Assembly (NCBI RefSeq): GCF_018991925.1
Contig: NW_024722158.1
Location: 2,207,673 to 2,271,672, forward strand
Source: Homarus americanus
Lineage: Eukaryota > Arthropoda > Malacostraca > Decapoda > Nephropidae
DNA length: 64,000 nt
Direction of reading: 5' to 3'
Shown piece by piece: positions 1 through 11,425 of the stretch (its first letter is position 1; every line of letters begins with the position of its first letter). Position numbers and translations under genes: made by a program. The notes below the pieces were generated by a model that searched no databases, was not told where the DNA came from, and saw only the letters and a program-made list of their open reading frames with translations.

Positions 1-351
1 TATTTATGGTGCTAAGTGACTATCATAGTTGTGCTATTGAGTATGTCCACCCAGTAGGGTTGGAAGTGTATTGAATATGTCCACCCAGTAATGGTGTGAG
101 TATGTTGAGCCTGAGGGCCTAGTACTAGATTTCGTCTGTTAGTACGAACCAATTCTTTCTTCTAATTTCATATTCATGTTTAAATAAACTTTGTATTTGT
201 ATAATTGTGTCTATTATTTACCTACAGTATTTACCGTTATTTCTTCCCTATTGCTTGATACTATCATTACACCTACCCACGAGCCTCCTATCGTCACACT
301 ACCAATGGTGATAAATATAAGAGTAAAAGGAATTGTTACTGGCACACAGAG
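1..351. other. Unclassified AT-rich sequence
   Basis: I recognise no gene here. A 15-base word, tatgtccacccagta, occurs twice (about 42-56 and 76-90). An AATAAA signal near 183 and the tandem repeat that follows are compatible with the end of an old LTR, but no partner LTR is visible. Confidence 0.3.
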
Positions 352-440
352 GCCCTCATAAATGGTGGGAGTTCAAGCCCTCATAAATGGTGGCAGTAGC
401 AGCCCTCATAAATGGTGGCAGTAGCAGCCCTCATATAGTT
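352..440 (+). repeat. 25-bp tandem repeat, about 3.5 copies
   Basis: Units start at 352, 377, 402 and 427, each beginning gccctcataaatggtggcag. The last is truncated after gccctcata. Copies 2 and 3 are nearly identical, so expansion looks recent. Confidence 0.85.
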
Positions 441-1211
441 CAGTGTGAGACGCGAGGCATCGCCCTCAGTGATGACCGGCTTCTCACCAAAACAGGTCAG
501 TGAACTCCATCGTGCTCCATTTAGCCCTAAAAAGGCTTATCTAGCAGTTTCTTACACCTTAAAACCTTGCATGATGTTATATAGTGAAGTAATAGTTGCA
601 ATAATGCGTGGTGATAAAAGCCCATCAGGCATTACTCTCAGTGACGCCACGTCTCTCACCAAAACAGTTCTGCGCCCAGAGCGTCGGCCAAGCCACCCCC
701 ACTGGGTGTGGTATGTTCTGCTTGTGCCATTATGCACCTCCACTGTGAATCGGTGGATACCCTACATATCACCACCTAGGATAGGAGAACATAATTTTGT
801 GTTTGGAGTGACCTAAGAATACCAGGCTTGGAACCAGTACTGGTATGATTACCTGGGAATTATCCCATCTACTTAGCAAGAGAAGAGTGTGAATGAGGTA
901 CCTGGTATGTGTGCCTATAGAATACCGAGGAGTTCAATACTTGTAGGTGTGGAGTGTACCCAAGATGTGGTGCTATACTCTAACATGTGGTGCAGTCTGA
1001 TGTGTTGGGTGTTATGGTAAGAAGGAATGACCGAGGTAAAGAGGTCATTGGTTGTTATGAAGAATGAAGATGATAATAGTAGTCATTTGATGAAGGACGT
1101 ATATTGATATGAAGTGTAATGAACATAATAGTGGTTCTTCTGTTGAAGGCCAACACTTTTTGTATTTTGACTGGATGCAATATGTTTTTATAAGGAATAA
1201 ATTAGTTAAGT
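441..1211. other. Unclassified stretch with an unrecognised 123-codon open frame
   Basis: An open frame runs from 445 to 816 on the plus strand but matches no family I know. It contains two similar segments, around 468-497 and 640-670, both with ctcaccaaaacag, which suggests an internal duplication of non-coding repeat DNA rather than a protein. Nothing else is recognisable up to the LTR fragment at 1212. Confidence 0.25.
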
Positions 1212-1641
1212 TGTAGTGGACGTCTCCCCTACAACTGCGTATCCGCATTCCAATGCGACAGTATCCTAGCAACCAAACGAGCGGCCCAGGGGGGGGCGTC
1301 ACCAGATGCCACAGTATCCTAGCAACCAGCCACCTACTACGTCTTCCCTAGCAACGGAGTCGAGAAACCGGCGAGTTCCCACGGGTTTACTTCCGGCTGC
1401 TGTGTATATAAACTCTGTCTCTCCATTAAGATTCATTCTGGTCTCGGTTCCTGAACACGCAACACCTCCTCCAAGCAAGCTCCTCGCTGTCCAGCTCTCA
1501 TTCAACCTGGAGGCCAGCAACAGGCAACATCTCCTCTAACGAAGCTCCTGCACATCTACCTCCTTCAGCACGCTACTCACCGAACGTGTCTACTGAGCAG
1601 CTCCTCACCACACGGCAGCTCCAGCACCAGACTGTCTTTCA
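1212..1641 (+). mobile_element. Diverged LTR fragment related to the Gypsy element at 6622-11947
   Basis: It starts tgtagtggacgtctccccta, which is the reverse complement of the end of both LTRs of the element at 6622-11947. It then follows that LTR through the TATA region near 1405 (tgtatataaactctgtctc), the cctcctccaagcaagctcc segment and the caacaggcaacatctcctct segment. Similarity stops at agactgtcttt, exactly where the inverted-repeat element at 1642 begins, so the LTR was probably cut by that insertion. No coding sequence of the element remains beside it. Confidence 0.75.
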
Positions 1642-3197
1642 AAGTCATGATTGATGTTTCACCCTTCTTCCCACTCTCGATTTGGTCAATGAAAAACCCA
1701 ACCCTATGCCTAGCTTGCTCTGCCAGCTACCTAAACAAGCTACATACTGTCCAGGGGGGTCTGGTGTGAGCTACCTTAGAATTAAGAGTAGATTTAAGTT
1801 ATCCCCTTAGAATTAGTGATCCCAGAATGGGCAGTATATGATAATAGGTCCATAAAGTGACAGTGAGCTGTGGTAGTGAGAAACATGATAGCATATAGCT
1901 TGTGACTTGTTTTCGCCAGTACAGTAGGCTATTAATCTGCAAAAATATTTTTCCAAAATACACCTTGCTAATTATAGGGTGCATCTTATGACCTGGGAAA
2001 TATGGTGCTCTGTACTGTCCTGTAGCGTTGACTCCTCTTGATCCTTGGCACAGCCTCAGATTAATTTTATTTATTTTCCATGGCAATCTGTGAGTTCCGA
2101 GGGACGCAAGCTTTAAGACCACGAGCCATAAGGGATTACTGTACATCGAATATTCACCTTAAACAGCTTTTTCAAGATTTTGCTAATACTAAATTTTTTT
2201 TTTTTTTTACTATCCATCCACGAATACTTTTCTCCTTTTTGTTCTTATATAATCCATTACTGTGATTTTGTGGGTGTTAATAATTGAGATATATTTGTGT
2301 TCTATTTTTAATCACCCCAGAGAAAAAATAATGGTTATATAACTCAGTGTTTACACAACTACCCATGCAAAAAAAAAAAAAATATCCTTACTAAAGTGGG
2401 GTGATAACTATCGCAACATTGTTTGCTAAGTTTTAATAATGCTACAAGACAAGACCAGCTGCCATTTTGAAAACTAAAAGTACTAATGCTATGATTATTG
2501 AAAGTTACTAGTGTGCCCTGAAGAATGCAGTGATGGCTAGGGAAACACTGAGTAACACTGAGTCCGTTTATTATGGATGAGAGAAATACAAGTGGTGACT
2601 CGCGTGTGCCATGCACGGCTCTCACAGTCAGACTGAGGCTGCCTTGCCATATGGCAGCCTCGGGGCAATGTTGCCACATAACACGTGCAGTGTTGCCACG
2701 TTTGCCACGTGATTATATATATAAATGCTACTCGGCACAGTAGCTTATGTACAGGGTTGCTACTCGGCACAGTAGCTTATGTACAGGGTTGCTACTCGGC
2801 ACAGTAGCTTATGTACAGGGTTGCTACTCGGCACAGTAGCTTAGATACATAACCTACAATTATATGTATAATTTTTCGTTACCTTTAAAATACCATATGG
2901 TAGTGACACTATATTGCCCAATTAGATACTAGGCTGAATCCAGTTTCAGGATGAGTCTTTGATGATAACTCGTTTTCAAACAATAATTGTTATAGTATAC
3001 TGCCCGATTCTGGGGTCACTAATTCTAAGGGGATAACTTAACTCTGCTCTTAATTTTAAGGTCGCTGCCACCAGACCCCTCCTGGACAGTATGTATGTAG
3101 CTCGTTAGGTAGTGAGCGGAGCAAGCTAAGCATTGGGTTGGGGTTTTCATTGACCAAATCGAAAGTGGGAAGAAGGGTGAAACATCACTCATGACTT
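1642..3197. mobile_element. Foldback-like element with ~200-bp inverted arms
   Basis: The left arm (1642-1838) and right arm (2996-3197) are inverted copies, roughly 85-90% identical by eye. Both outer ends read aagtcatga inward, and both arms contain gatgtttcacccttcttccc and gttatccccttagaattagtga or near variants. The 1.16-kb interior holds poly-T and poly-A runs, a 32-bp minisatellite (2728-2848) and no recognisable transposase. This fits a foldback or non-autonomous DNA element. No clear target duplication is seen. Confidence 0.7.
2728..2848 (+). repeat. 32-bp minisatellite, 4 copies
   Basis: Units start at 2728, 2760, 2792 and 2824, each beginning ctactcggcacagtagctta. The first three are identical and the fourth breaks off after about 20 bases. 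It lies between the arms of the foldback element. Confidence 0.9.
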
Positions 3198-3829
3198 AAC
3201 TAATTTATTCCCTGTAGCCACACGCTCGGCCACAGGGAAGTTTCCTGAATATAAGTACCTACTTTTGTTTGTTTTATTTTCATTGTTTGTCCATTTTGTC
3301 ATGTTGTATCAAAGTAATATTGCTAAAAGTAGTGTAGTTGTATTGCATTGTAGTATTACTGGAAAATAATGCTATGATTATGTTATAAATGTATTTATTT
3401 GTGGAATTATTATTCTGATAATTATTTTATGCATTAACCTGTACTTGCTCTACCAAACACAAAGACAGCCAGACAGCCTAGCGACCGGCTGCGTGTGTGT
3501 TGCCGAGCACTTTTTATGAAGAATAATGCAAATAAAATTTTCTAAATTATTTACATGAAATAAATATTATGATCAGTAAATATAGCCTTACAGGCCATTC
3601 CGAACACAATGGCAAGCAAAAAATTGCCCTAGTGCGTAATGACCATGAGTGCTAGCCATAAAAACAACACCTTCCCCTTATCTCCCTCGCCACTGCGGCC
3701 ACAGGGAAGTTTCTAGAGGGTCAATATACGTTTTTCTTACTTCTCTTTTATTTTTTTATCAGTTACAAAGGTTAAAAGCTATTTTTGGAAAAGTTGATTT
3801 TTCTCAATTTACCACGCGTGGGGGATACG
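3198..3829. other. No gene seen; one repeated word
   Basis: AT-rich sequence without a credible coding frame. The word cggccacagggaagtttc occurs twice (about 3224-3246 and 3696-3718), a remnant of a duplicated repeat. Confidence 0.4.
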
Positions 3830-3945
3830 GCCAGTGACACCCTAGCCCGGGGCATAGGGGTAAAGTCATTTTAACTCAGTCGAACTTTGTGAATATCAGA
3901 GTTCATGTTTTAACATAGTGAAATTCTCATGTTCCAAGTAACTTT

Positions 3946-5342
3946 ACTTTTATCCTCTTCGCCACTGATCGGCTTGTTAGCCGCTTGGGCGATCGGTCAC
4001 GACTCTTTTCCTTTATATTCTTCACCAAAAGGTCGGCTCGCTAGCCGCCCGGGCGATCGGTCACGTCTCTGTCACGCACTGTTGGCAAATACTGGGCATG
4101 CACCGGCTCCTGAATGTACCTGAACCCGCTCCAGTGTTGGTCAAGTCTTCTCTTGAAAGAGCTCACACTCGGTGCCGTCACAACACTTTCTGGTAGATTG
4201 TTCCAAGAGTTTACAACCCTCACTCCGAAAAAGTTTGCCCTCACGGTTTTCCGGACTTGCGGCTTCTTCAATCTTGAGCTGTGACCCCTTGTGGGGCGAG
4301 CGTCCGCCAGCTCCAAGTAAGGACACTCAACTGAGTAGTGCCCCCTGAGATGCTTATAAACCTCAACTAGGTCCCCCCTTGCCCGTCTGTAGTATAAGCT
4401 AGGCAAGTTCAGGCGCTCCAATCTCGCAGGGTAGCTGAGATGCCGAAGTGCAGGCACCAGCTTGGTGGCCCTCCTTTGAACATTTTCAACCAACTGACAG
4501 TCCCTAGCATATCTCGGGGACCAGATGGGGTGACAGTACTCCAGATGGGGAAGCACTTCACTCCTGAAGATCGTCACGAGGGACGGACCGTCTAGATATC
4601 TGAACGACCTTCTTATAAGACCCAATAATTTATTTGCCTGATTTACCTTCTTCTCACAATGGCCCGAGAACTTCAGCTCATTGTCAACATACACACCTAG
4701 GTCCTTCTCACACACAGTCTCAACTAGTACATTTTCTTCATCCCGTTGGGACATATGGTACGCCTCCTTACCGTTGGTACGCCCCAGGTGCATCCTCTTA
4801 CACTTCGTGACATTGAATCTCAGCAGCCATTCCTTCGACCATTCCTGGAGCCCACAGAGGTCCTTCTGCAGCTCTTCACAGTCCGCTTGGTTCTTAATTT
4901 CCCGAAATAACTTGGCGTCATCGGCAAACATTTGTATGGAGGAGTGTACAACGTCAGGCATATCATTTATGAAACAAACAAACAACAGCGGGCCCAATAC
5001 ACTACCCTGCGGTACCCCACTTGTTACAGGTACAGATGACGATTTCGTGCCATTAATCACCACACATTGCTTGCGGTCATGTAGAAAGTCTTCTATCCAC
5101 GCTAGGACATTTCCCCGAATTCCGTACCCTTCCAGTTTGATTTTCAGCCTTTCGTGGGGTACACTGTCGAAAGCCTTGGCAAAATCTAGGTAAATATTGT
5201 CGATATTACCACCCCGTTCTAGAATATGGGTCCAAATATCCAATACCTTGAGCAATTGTGTCAAGCAAGAGCGCCCCGGCATAAAACCGTGTTGGCAATC
5301 TTTTACAAGGTTGTTTCGTAGTAGATGTTCCGTAACATTGCC
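3946..5342 (-). pseudogene. CR1-like LINE, 5'-truncated (copy A)
   Basis: An open frame on the minus strand (5405-4041) encodes the fingers/palm to C-terminal part of a non-LTR reverse transcriptase. Visible blocks are the LDFAKAFDSVPHERL segment, the SGVPQGSVLGPLLF block, the catalytic FADDAKLF box and the C-terminal SWNNLPESVV region. Similarity to sister copies begins at about 5342, so the first ~20 codons of the open frame are flanking DNA. The 3' tail (3955-4110) holds two imperfect copies of a segment with cggcttgttagccgcttggg. The endonuclease domain is absent. No stop or frameshift interrupts the remaining domain, which makes this the best-preserved RT among the copies here. Confidence 0.85.
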
Positions 5343-6210
5343 TGATGTACGATTGTGTGTCATTGAGTTTAAAATTTTAAAACAACTTTTTGACGCTCCC
5401 CTCATCGTATCTCAGGCATGGTGTGTTGTAGCCGAATACCTACAGCTACCAGGAACTGGTGGCTGCCTACCAGTGAGATGTCCAAACCAAGATTTGCTAA
5501 ATTAGCGAAATTAAATTCAGGGAGAGTGGCGTGCTGGGAGCTACCCCTGGGAGGATGAGCTCTTTGGCTGTACGCTGGAGACCTGGAGTCCAACCAACGC
5601 TAATAGCGCTCTTCATTTATTGTAGTAAACACCAGTGAATGACCCGAATCTCAATTATATGTGCAAATTAATATTGTTGTACAAGATTGTGGCTAATAAG
5701 GAGAAAGATAAATGTCCCAAGTTGAGTATTGAAACCATAAAATGTGATATAACCAGTATTAAAGTTTGTTATATTTGTGAGTAAACCATCAACATTTACT
5801 CCCAAATTGATATGCTGGTACCTGTTTCCATGTTGTTCATTTAGTAGTAACATGATGTTATAAGGAATGTATTAATATCTGCACTATTAGCAAGTGTATA
5901 AAATTACCATCTTTAATATCAAAGAAATAATATAATACCCTTAAGGAGGAATAAAATGTTGAATATTTATTGAAAATCTATTTTGTTATTTTTATAGCAA
6001 GACTTAGTGGTCTCTTGTTGTCTAAGTGTGTTTAAATTGTCATCTTATTCACTTTTGATTTTAATAAATATTGAATTACAGGTTGTACCTCTCTAGTCTG
6101 GCATTCTGTGGTCCGGAACGATTTTAGTTTGTCCAATAGGTAGATAGGCAGCTTTTTTTTTTTTTTTTTTATTGAATTATTATTATTATTACAGGAGTAT
6201 TAAATTTTTG

Positions 6211-6277
6211 CCCCTCAGGCCCCAATGTGGGTCAGTGACCTATGCCCGGGTGGGCTAATCCCCTTGAAAAAAAAACA
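6211..6277 (-). repeat. Short shared module (module M)
   Basis: This is the reverse complement of a module containing gattagcccacccgggcat and tcactgacccacattggggc. A poly-A/T tract sits on one side (6266-6277) and an ATT microsatellite on the other (6177-6190). The same arrangement recurs at about 16741, 50578, 52013, 56565, 56985 and 59280. It could be a very short SINE or a domestic part of the DNA-element termini. Confidence 0.7.
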
Positions 6278-6621
6278 AAGCCGCGGGAAATTAAGGTTTG
6301 TTTACATCCGGCAGTTCGGCTGCTCTCTCTCTCTCTCTCTCTGCTTGTCTATACAAAGTACAACATTTAACCCTTCAATATATATGAGCAGTAAATAAGT
6401 GTTGCTTTCATATTCTTATGTAGAGTAATGACGATATGTTTTCACATGTGCGCACTTACACACGCGGAGTCTCACTTTTTTTTTACCATTAATGGTTAGC
6501 TACTTATATTCCATTTATTAACATTAAATAACAGTACAGGTACTTCAAACAACCATATTAATTTTTTTACATTAATTTCACTACAGCCAGAATCAGGGTC
6601 TTATTTTCTTCAGTTTTATAT

Positions 6622-7144
6622 TGTAGGGGTATCGAGATATTAATGTTGTCTAGCACTCAGGATGGAAGGAAACTCTAATGTGGTTTTCTTATATAATATA
6701 AGTTATATGATAGACAGTCTGGTGCTGGAGATGCCGTGTGGTGGGGAGCTGCTCAGTAGAAGACGTTCGGTGAGTAGCGTGTTGAAGGAGGTAGATGTGC
6801 AGGAGCTTCGTTAGAGAAGATGTTGCCTGTTGCTGGCCTCCTGGTTGAAATAAATGTTAACAGCGTGGAGCTTGCTGGAGGAGGTGTTGCTTGTTCAGGA
6901 AGATGGGCAGAATGAATCTCAATGGAGAGACAGAGCTTATATACCCCGCAGCAGCCGCCAGTCCTCTATGAATCATGTTGGGAAAACCCAGAAAGTTGCC
7001 GGTGACTAGTTTTGTTGCTAAGCAACGGTAACATCTGGGGACAGCTCTCGCTTGGTTGCTACGCAACGGCAATTTGGAATGTGGTGGCAGGTGGTGGCTG
7101 TGGCTACGCAGTTGTAAGCAGTTGTAGGGGAGACGTCCACTACA
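6622..7144 (-). repeat. 3' LTR of the Gypsy element
   Basis: 523 bp. On the element strand it opens TGTAGTGGACGTCTCC and closes CCCCTACA. The last integrase frame reads into it. Confidence 0.9.
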
Positions 7145-7163
7145 ATACTCCCCCTCCCCTCCC
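7145..7163 (-). other. Polypurine tract of the Gypsy element
   Basis: Read on the minus strand this is a G/A run with GGGAGGGGAGGGGGAG, directly before the 3' LTR. That is the expected position for plus-strand priming in reverse transcription. Confidence 0.8.
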
Positions 7164-8088
7164 GGCGCGGCGGGAGGCTGGATGTTGTCCGGGTTGTGTC
7201 CCACACATAACACATACCGGGCAGGTGTATGTACGACTCGACTGCTACGTGTAACAACTCCGTCCAGTGACACAAAACCTGTGGGAGAATTAGGAGGAGA
7301 AAGAGGGTTTGGGATTAGAGGAGGTTGTACAAGCAATGGTTGTTGTGCTCCTGCTGCTGCAGGGGCTGCGTCAGGAGGAGGGTCCATGGCAGGAGCAGGT
7401 TCTATGACAGGAGGAAGGTCTATGACAGGAGCAGGTTCTATGATAGGAGGGAGGTTTATTACAGGTTCAGGTTCTATGACAGGAGCAGGTTGTACATGAG
7501 GGTGAAAAGAGGGTGCCCAGAAATGTCGTGGGCGTGGTAACTGCGGGTGGACTGGTGCAGGCGTAGTTTGTTGTTGGTGCTGCTGGGCTGGGGGCCTGAC
7601 GATTAAGGCGGCCGGTTTGACTCGGTCTATGCTGATGGTGTCATGTCTGCCATTCCGGATAATTGTCAGGAACTTTGCAGAACGGGTAACCACCTGGAAG
7701 GGTCCATCGTAGGGGCGTTGTAATGGGTTGCAGTGAGCATCATGCTTGACGAAAACATACTCGGCTGTGAGTAGTGCAGGAGGGATGTGTTCAGGGCGCC
7801 GAGTAGGCTGGCGTGGAGCAGTAGCTCTGAATGCAGAAACTGCTTGTCGTAGCTTTTGGAGTAAGTCGTGACGAACGGCTGGAGTGGTTTGGTTGGGATC
7901 AGGAGGGAGTGAGAAATCCCCGGGTAGCCGAAGGGGCTCGCCTAGTGTCAGATCTGCTGGGCTACAGTCCATATCCTCCTTGTGTGACGCACGGATGCCG
8001 AGGAGCACTAAGGGAAGCGCATCAGTCCAGCTGTAAGGGTCGTGCTGTGCCTTGAGTGCGTCCTTCAGCTGCCGGTGAAACGCTCTAC
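7145..8088 (-). pseudogene. Gypsy integrase C-terminal region and proline-rich tail
   Basis: The minus-strand frame from 8008 downward continues the integrase after a shift near 8085. It has the chromodomain-free C-terminal block with YDGPFQVV, a GPF-type motif seen in Ty3/Gypsy integrases. A proline-rich stretch of degenerate repeats (PVIEPEPVINLPP-like, about 7375-7500) follows. The frame stays open into the LTR as far as 6857. The function of the proline-rich tail is unknown to me; the repeats may be expansion of a short coding minisatellite. Confidence 0.75.
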
Positions 8089-8877
8089 CATGCCGTTGGC
8101 TTGAGGGTGGTATGCTGTAGTGCGTTGTCTAGACGTGCCGAGGAACTGTAGGAGGTGCTGCCAGAGTTGTGACTCAAACTGTACTCCTCGGTCAGTGATT
8201 ACGGTTGCGGGGGGGCCAAAACGGGAAACCCAACCGGACATGAAGGCGCGGACAGTAGTCTCTGCTGTAGCGTTGGGCATGGGAATTGCTTCTGTCCACC
8301 TGGTGAAACGGTCGATGCAGGTGAAGATGTAGGTGCTACCGTAGGATGATGGTAGAGGTCCCACGATGTCGAGGTGTACTACTTGAAAACGGCCTTTGGG
8401 AATAGGAAAGGCTTGTAAGGGGGCCCGTCTGTGACGATGTATTTTGGAGGACTGGAAGGCCAGGCACTGGGCAGCCCATTTCTTAGTATCAGACTTGATG
8501 CCGGGCCAGACGACACGTTGCGTGAGGAGGCGCTGGGAGGCCCGCACACCCGGGTGGCTGAGACCATGGATGCGGTCGAAAACAGCACGGCGGTGGATGT
8601 GAGGCACAAACGGTCTAGGCTGTCCACAGGATACGTCGCACCACAATTTTATCTTTGTGCCAGGAACAGGGAGTTCTTGGAGTATGAGGCCTGAGGGGGA
8701 TGTCTTGTATGCTGCCAGGTCTTCGTCTTTCTCTTTAGCCGCGGCTAGCTGCCCATAATCAATGGGTGGAGATGAGGGAAGAATGGTGGATATACAACGA
8801 GATAGGGCGTCGGCGATCTCGTTGTGGCTGCCTTTAATGTGTTGGACGTCGCTGGAGACCTCCGAGATGTAAGCCAA
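8065..8877 (-). pseudogene. Gypsy integrase core
   Basis: This frame carries the end of RNase H, the zinc-binding HHCC region (IHGLSH then QCLAF) and the retroviral-type integrase core. All three acidic catalytic residues are visible: Asp in LDIVGPL, Asp in ITDRG and Glu in MVERF. The second Cys of the zinc site is replaced by Phe (QCLAF). The frame ends in a stop at 8065-8067 just after MVERF because of a single-base loss near 8085. It overlaps the upstream pol frame by about 130 bases, with the shift between them near 8935. Confidence 0.85.
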
Positions 8878-10613
8878 GTGGCGCAGGACACGAGGTGTAT
8901 GTGACTGGGAAGCTGAAGCGAAGGCGTGGACGAGGGCTTGTGATCAGTGAAGATGGTGAACTGACGGGCCTCGAGGAAGTGTTGGAAATGTCTGACAGCC
9001 AAGTATATGGCCAGGAGTTCTCGATCAAAAGCGCTGTACTTGAGGTGTGGTGGTTGAAGCCGTTGTGAGAAGAAAGCAACGGGCATGAAAATTCCGTTGA
9101 TCTCCTGCTGTAAGACGGCGCCCACTGCAGTAGAAGAAGCGTCTGTTGTAAGAGTGGTCCGGGCGTTAGGTGCGGGGTGGGCCAGGAGGGTGAGGCGTGT
9201 GATGTGCTGTTTGATAGTGGTGAATGCCGTAGTAGCCTCTTGAGTCCACATGAGAGACTTGTGAGACTTCTTTGGGCGTCCCTTGAGAAGGTCGTGTAGG
9301 GGGGCTAGGACGGTGGCAGCTTTGTCAATGAAGCGGTGGTAGTAGTTGACTAAACCCAGGAACTCTCGGAGTTTCTTCGCCGTTTCAGGTTTGGGGAACC
9401 CCCTAATCGCGGTTATCTTCTGTGGTAGGGGTTGTATGCCACTGGGCGAGACTCTGTGACCGAGGAAATCGATGGCCGAGGTTCCAAAGACGCACTTAGC
9501 AGGATGAACTTTCATGTTGTTGTTCTGCAGGCGTTGGAGAAGGAGTTGTAGGTGGTGGCGGTGCTCGGCAGGCGTCGAAGATGCGACGAGGATGTCGTCA
9601 ATGTAGACGGTGACAAAATCGAGGTCGCGAAGCATATGGTCCATGAACCTTTGGAAAGTCTGTGCTACATTGCGTAAGCCAAAACTCATGAAAGTGTACT
9701 CGAAGAGTCCGAACGGAGTGGTGATGGCTGTCTTCTGGGTATCTGCCGGTGCTACTGGGATCTGGTGGAAGGCACACTCCAAGTCGATCTTCGAGAAGAT
9801 AGTCTTGCCATGAAGTTTGTGGTGAAAGTCCTGGACATGCGGAATAGGGTACCTGTCAGGTTTGGTGACGAGATTCAGGGCTCTGTAGTCCCCACACACC
9901 CTCCACTCGCCGGGTGTTCGCTTAGGAACCATGTGAAGAGGCGATGCCCAGGGACTCCTTGAAGGGCGAATGATGCCGTCTTGCAGTAGTTTGTTGAATT
10001 CTACTTTGGCTGTGTACAGGAGCTCAGGGCGCAGGCGGCGAGGGCGTGAAAAGACTGGTGGTCCTTTGGTTTCGATGTGGTGAAAAATTCCCGACGTAGG
10101 TGGTGGGGGTAGGGAGACTCGGGGTGAGAAAAGCTCCTTGAATTCGTCGAGCAGGGAGGAGAACTCGTTGGAAGGCGCAAGACAGGTGATAGCGTCCATG
10201 TGTCTGGCACGAGAACCCTGGATCTTGCGTGCTGTAGGCTCATGAATGAGGCATAGATGACTTGGTTTGACGCCGAGCTTGTGGAAGGTGAGGAAGTCGA
10301 AACCAAGGATGGGTTGAGACACGTCTGCTATCACGAATAACCAACACAGAGTCTTGGGCAGACCGAGGTCTAAGGCGAGGGTGCGTACGCCATAGGAGGC
10401 GATGGAGGTACCGTTGGCAGCGAACAGGTCATACGAGGGTTGCTTTGACTTGTCTCGTAGTGAGGGAGGGATGAGGCTGACCGATGAACCGGTGTCGATG
10501 AGGAACTTCTTGCCGGAGGTGCGGTCGGTGACGCGCAGTAATGAGACGCCTGGAGGGACGGAGGCTGAGGCGTCTACCAGCCTCCGGTGTTGCCGTTTCC
10601 CGAATAGGTGCAA
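8745..10613 (-). pseudogene. Gypsy pol: protease, reverse transcriptase, RNase H
   Basis: A 622-codon open frame. The protease motif DTGSS lies near residue 41. The RT palm is shown by [13 protein letters not shown] and the catalytic YIDDILVAS (about residues 340-348). RNase H begins around [14 protein letters not shown]. After FTDHKP, near 8935, the product leaves frame, and the last ~60 residues (SSTPSLQL onward) are out-of-frame translation. The frame lies downstream of gag in the same element and would normally be made as part of a polyprotein. Confidence 0.9.
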
Positions 10614-10689
10614 TAGGGCTCACAGTTTCGAGCATTGCGGCCGAAAGTCTGGTGATACCAGCAGAGGGTAAATTTGTTGTGCTGGGGGT

Positions 10690-11425
10690 TGGCTGCTGTG
10701 TGTCAGAACTTGTAGGGCGTAGTGTGTGAGTCAGGAACCGGCACAGCAGTGGGTATGGAGGAGCAGAACTGCTCAATGGTGTCCATCCTGCGGTTCAAAA
10801 TTTGCAACAGGCCCTTGATGTCTTGTGAGGTATTGCTCGGCTGAGGGGTGTTGACCCGGCTTACAAGTTCGATGGTAGGTACTGGTGTGACCGTGGCGGC
10901 AAGGGGTGCAGCAGCGCACTCGTTAAAAATTCTATCTGCCGCGGTTGCATATAGTTCCGGTGTCGTAGAGTAATCTACTGCGGACAGGATGTTGCGTACT
11001 TATGTGGGTAGCTTTTGTGCGTGAAGCTGGCGCAGGATAGAGTCGGGGAGTCTGTCTGTGTGACGGGAGTTCAGCCGACACATCTCCTCCCAGAGACGTC
11101 CCGGGGTTGAGTTCCCGAGGGAGGTACAGGATAGATCTTGCAGGAGGTTGGGGCTGGTCTGTTGATAACACGTCTTCAAGGCAGCCCGCAGGGTAGCGAA
11201 TTTGTTGTGATCTGGAGGGTTGGAAATGGTTTGAGAGACCCATGTGGCCACTTCCGTGGGCAAGGCACAGAGCAGGGCGCAATACTTTTGCCCGTCGGTC
11301 GCTCGTGAGCCGGCGAGGGCTGCTTCCACATGGTCAAGCCAGTCCTCGACGTTGTGGTTGAAAGTCGGCAGAGAGATCCGTCCGTCCTTCATCCTGTGTG
11401 AGTGCTTATCTACGGGAGTCACCAT
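10690..11425 (-). pseudogene. Gypsy gag, interrupted by one stop codon
   Basis: The frame starts at 11425, one base inside the LTR edge, so the start codon overlaps the primer-binding site. A 141-codon stretch with a gag-like region (NHNVEDWLDHVEAAL, ALPTEVATWV) ends at a TAA at 11000-11002. The same frame then reads on without a stop to about 10710 (NILSAVDYSTTPELYATAAD). This looks like one nonsense mutation rather than a gene end. No zinc knuckle is obvious. Confidence 0.7.
11406..11425 (-). other. Candidate primer-binding site of the Gypsy element
   Basis: Directly after the 5' LTR, the minus strand reads ATGGTGACTCCCG. TGGTGAC plus the following CC fits the complement of a tRNA-Trp 3' end with one mismatch, then diverges. 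tRNA-Trp priming is known for CsRn1-type elements. Confidence 0.55.

Noticed and set aside
445..816. 123-codon gene
   Set aside because: No homology recognised, an internal repeat of the DNA itself, and open antisense frames of similar quality.
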